From an uncultured Oscillospiraceae bacterium (GTDB lineage Bacteria; Bacillota; Clostridia; Oscillospirales; Acutalibacteraceae): a DNA stretch of 7,955 bases. The translations under genes and the position numbers were made by a program. Position 1 is the first letter of the stretch, and each line of letters starts with the position of its first letter. This document shows, piece by piece, positions 6,735-7,955 of this stretch. Under the pieces are notes generated by a model. The model saw only the letters and a program-made list of their open reading frames with translations, made no database searches and was not told the DNA's origin. The DNA is taken from the NCBI GenBank assembly GCA_958451705.1, contig CAUDRD010000062.1:1-7955 (forward strand), written 5' to 3'.

Positions 6735-6784
6735 AGAAGCCTGCGTTTAGGATAAACCTAATCCGTAGGCTTCTTTATTGTTTG
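6735..6784 (+). terminator. Intrinsic terminator after the M23 peptidase gene
   Basis: AGAAGCCT at 6735-6742 pairs with AGGCTTCT at 6767-6774. The stem continues inward through a G-U pair, CG/CG, a small bulge and TTAGG/CCTAA, and is followed by a T-rich stretch. It begins 60 nt after the stop. A T-run on the opposite strand means it could also act in reverse. Confidence 0.8.
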
Positions 6785-6801
6785 TCAGATTTAAGTTTGT
6801 G

Positions 6802-6849
6802 GGTGGTTTGTGTGCAGGGCGAATTAAATTCGCAGACAATTCAAACACC
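6802..6849. repeat. Imperfect palindrome between convergent genes
   Basis: The core is a perfect palindrome around A6826 (GCGAATT, A, AATTCGC; 6819-6833). Outer arms GGTGGTTTG (6802-6810) and CAAACACC (6842-6849) are complementary except for one bulged G. There is no T-tract next to the core, so it is not an obvious terminator. Function unknown. Confidence 0.45.
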
Positions 6850-6876
6850 TGATAAGAGTAAAATAATAAATTTTAA

Positions 6877-6927
6877 GCCTGCGTTTAAGATTACTTGTAA
6901 CCTTAAACGCAGGCACTTATATTTTTT
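6877..6927. terminator. Bidirectional terminator hairpin, mainly for the degV-family gene
   Basis: A perfect 13-bp stem GCCTGCGTTTAAG (6877-6889) with its complement at 6902-6914, plus TTA/TAA pairs inside, gives a very stable hairpin. On the minus strand it begins 58 nt after the degV-family stop and is followed by a T-rich run. On the plus strand TTTTTT lies at 6922-6927, eight bases after the stem. Its left arm closely repeats that of the hairpin at 6735. Confidence 0.8.
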
Positions 6928-6971
6928 GTTTACCGCAATTAAGTGTGCGGATTGCGTGTAGGCTCAGCCTG

Positions 6972-7823
6972 CTATTTTACCATGAATATAAACGCCACAG
7001 TTCCGGGGCCGCAGTGAGAGGTGATTGTGCATCCGGCTGTCATTTCGATTAAATCTGCCTTTGGCAGCTTGTTCTTTATAAGCTTAACAAGCTTTTGAGA
7101 AAGCTCCTTGGGGATACCTGAGTTAGCAAAAACAACTTTTGATGAAAGATCTATTTTATCGCTTTCGCTGAGCTTATCCTCAATGTATTTTTCATATACA
7201 GCTTCAACTTTTCCTCTGTACTTTTTGCCTACTGAAAGGGAACCGTCCGCCATTTCAATTGAGGGCTTTATTCCGAGAACATTTGCCCCTAAGGCGGTCA
7301 ATGAAGAACAGCGTCCGCCTTTGCTGAGAAATTCAAGGCTGGGTATTACAAAGCTTGTTCTTACTTTGGTTTTCTGCTCCTCGATAGCTGCTGCAATCTG
7401 TGAAGCCTCCATACCGCTGTCACGCAGACGGCAGGCCTCAAATACAAGGAGAGCCTGGCCTGAGCAGAGCTGAAGGGAATCAACTACATATACATCCTCA
7501 AAGTCAGAAGCTGCTATAATGGCATTCTGGCAGGATGAAGAGAGCTTTGAAGTAAAGGCAACGTGAACTACTGCGTAACCCTGGGAGGTGTATTTTGCAA
7601 AAAGCTCTGAATATTCTGCCGGTGTTACTGCTGCGGTTTTAGGTGTTTTTTTGTTTTCATCATAAAACTTAAAAATATCATCGGGGACTATATCAATACC
7701 GTCTTTGTGTTCGGTATCCCCTAAAAGAATTTTAAGGGGTGCAACTTCGATTCCCAGCTGTTCTCTCATTTCAGGGGAAATGTCGCAGGTGCTGTCAGAG
7801 GTAATAAAAACCTTTTTAGCCAT
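6972..7823 (-). CDS. DegV family protein (fatty-acid-binding, FakB-like)
   Basis: DegV-family proteins bind a fatty acid and, as FakB, present it to the kinase FakA for phosphorylation and entry into phospholipid synthesis. The 283-residue product has the usual length. Motifs in order: the N-terminal SDSTCDI (9-15), a TPAEY stretch (67-71) where TSQPSP-like sequence is common, FTSKLSSSCQNA (90-101) for the fatty-acid carboxylate, VVDS (113-116), SLEFLSKGGRCS (162-173), and the C-terminal SHCGPGTVAF (269-278) with the conserved His and Gly-Pro-Gly. The start is the ATG complementary to 7821-7823, preceded on the minus strand by GAAAGGAA (7833-7840). No fakA is in the window, so the partner must be elsewhere and the ligand cannot be inferred. 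It is convergent with the M23 peptidase gene and downstream of a ferredoxin-like gene, from which a terminator separates it. Confidence 0.93.
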   Translation of the reverse strand: MAKKVFITSDSTCDISPEMREQLGIEVAPLKILLGDTEHKDGIDIVPDDIFKFYDENKKTPKTAAVTPAEYSELFAKYTSQGYAVVHVAFTSKLSSSCQNAIIAASDFEDVYVVDSLQLCSGQALLVFEACRLRDSGMEASQIAAAIEEQKTKVRTSFVIPSLEFLSKGGRCSSLTALGANVLGIKPSIEMADGSLSVGKKYRGKVEAVYEKYIEDKLSESDKIDLSSKVVFANSGIPKELSQKLVKLIKNKLPKADLIEMTAGCTITSHCGPGTVAFIFMVK

Positions 7824-7862
7824 TTGAAAAAATTCCTTTCTAATTAGATAAAAGTCAAAAAC

Positions 7863-7891
7863 AAAAGCTGCGATAATTTACCGCAGCTTTT
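7863..7891 (-). terminator. Intrinsic terminator of the ferredoxin-like gene
   Basis: A perfect 10-bp stem AAAAGCTGCG (7863-7872) with CGCAGCTTTT (7882-7891) closes a 9-nt loop. Read on the minus strand it lies 12 nt after the ferredoxin stop and is followed by TTTTGTTTTTG, a good U-tract. It separates the ferredoxin-like gene from the degV-family gene. Confidence 0.85.
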
Positions 7892-7920
7892 ATAATATCA
7901 TATTTATTTGCCGCCTGCAA
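7892..7920 (-). promoter_or_regulatory. Possible promoter for the degV-family gene
   Basis: On the minus strand TTGCAG (7920-7915) and TATTAT (7897-7892) are 17 nt apart. The -10 is good and the -35 is weak. It overlaps the last codons of the ferredoxin-like gene, and transcription would start inside that gene's terminator hairpin. Another TTGACT (7858-7853) has no -10 far enough from the ATG. Tentative. Confidence 0.3.
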
Positions 7921-7955
7921 TAATAACCTGAATGGCATTTGTCGGGCAGCCCTCA
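7904..7955 (-). CDS. C-terminus of a 4Fe-4S ferredoxin-like protein (cut by window edge)
   Basis: The minus-strand frame entering from the right edge ends in EGCPTNAIQVIIAGGK and a TAA stop (complement of 7904-7906). A Cys followed by Pro and then T-N/G-A-I is the typical last cluster ligand of bacterial 4Fe-4S ferredoxins (CxxCxxC...CP), which carry electrons between soluble redox enzymes. Only 16 residues are visible, so the protein could also be the ferredoxin domain of a larger enzyme. An intrinsic terminator follows 12 nt after the stop, which supports this being a real gene end. Confidence 0.7.
   Translation of the reverse strand, partial: EGCPTNAIQVIIAGGK

Noticed and set aside
7108..7473. 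121-codon plus-strand open frame
   Set aside because: It lies wholly antisense to the well-supported degV-family gene, has no ribosome binding site or recognisable protein, and is best explained as a shadow frame.
1..7955. CRISPR array, tRNA or rRNA genes, insertion sequence or phage genes
   Set aside because: No regularly spaced direct repeats, no tRNA-like cloverleaf or rRNA sequence, and no transposase or integrase frames were seen; nearly all the sequence is filled with housekeeping genes.

Overview
The window looks like a chromosomal segment of a low-to-mid-GC Firmicute, most likely a gut-type member of class Clostridia. This rests on the gene order ffh-rpsP-khpA-rimM-trmD, strong AGGAGG-type ribosome binding sites, sigma-A-like promoters, GTG and TTG starts, a LysM/G5/M23 cell-wall hydrolase and a DegV-family protein. 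The taxon is inferred from gene order and protein style, because no database search was possible.

Layout on the plus strand: (1) the 3' nine-tenths of ffh (signal recognition particle GTPase), cut by the window start; (2) rpsP and khpA, closely spaced and probably co-transcribed, ended by a strong intrinsic terminator; (3) a second cluster, rimM-trmD-(zinc-dependent phospholipase-C-fold protein)-luxS, with an 11-nt overlap or gaps of 2 and 15 nt, preceded by a TATAAT box; (4) a well-formed sigma-A promoter driving a monocistronic membrane-anchored LysM-G5-M23 peptidase. On the minus strand, convergent with the peptidase gene, lie a DegV/FakB-family fatty-acid-binding protein gene and, entering from the right edge, the last 16 codons of a ferredoxin-like gene with its own terminator. 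The roughly 300-nt convergent intergenic region holds two related terminator hairpins and a further palindrome.

How the genes fit together: Ffh targets nascent membrane proteins; S16 and RimM belong to 30S assembly; KhpA is a small RNA-binding protein; TrmD makes m1G37 in tRNA and releases S-adenosylhomocysteine (SAH). LuxS acts one step further down SAH detoxification, so its place downstream of a SAM-dependent methyltransferase is metabolically sensible. The zinc-dependent phospholipase-like protein between them lacks a signal peptide, and its role is unknown.

No clear novel system is visible; most of the window is conserved housekeeping sequence. The most distinctive points are the trmD-phospholipase-luxS arrangement with no rplS directly after trmD, a glutamate at the position where the TrmD catalytic aspartate is expected, a nested inverted repeat between khpA and rimM, and a pair of sequence-related hairpins, each about 60 nt after one of two convergent stop codons.
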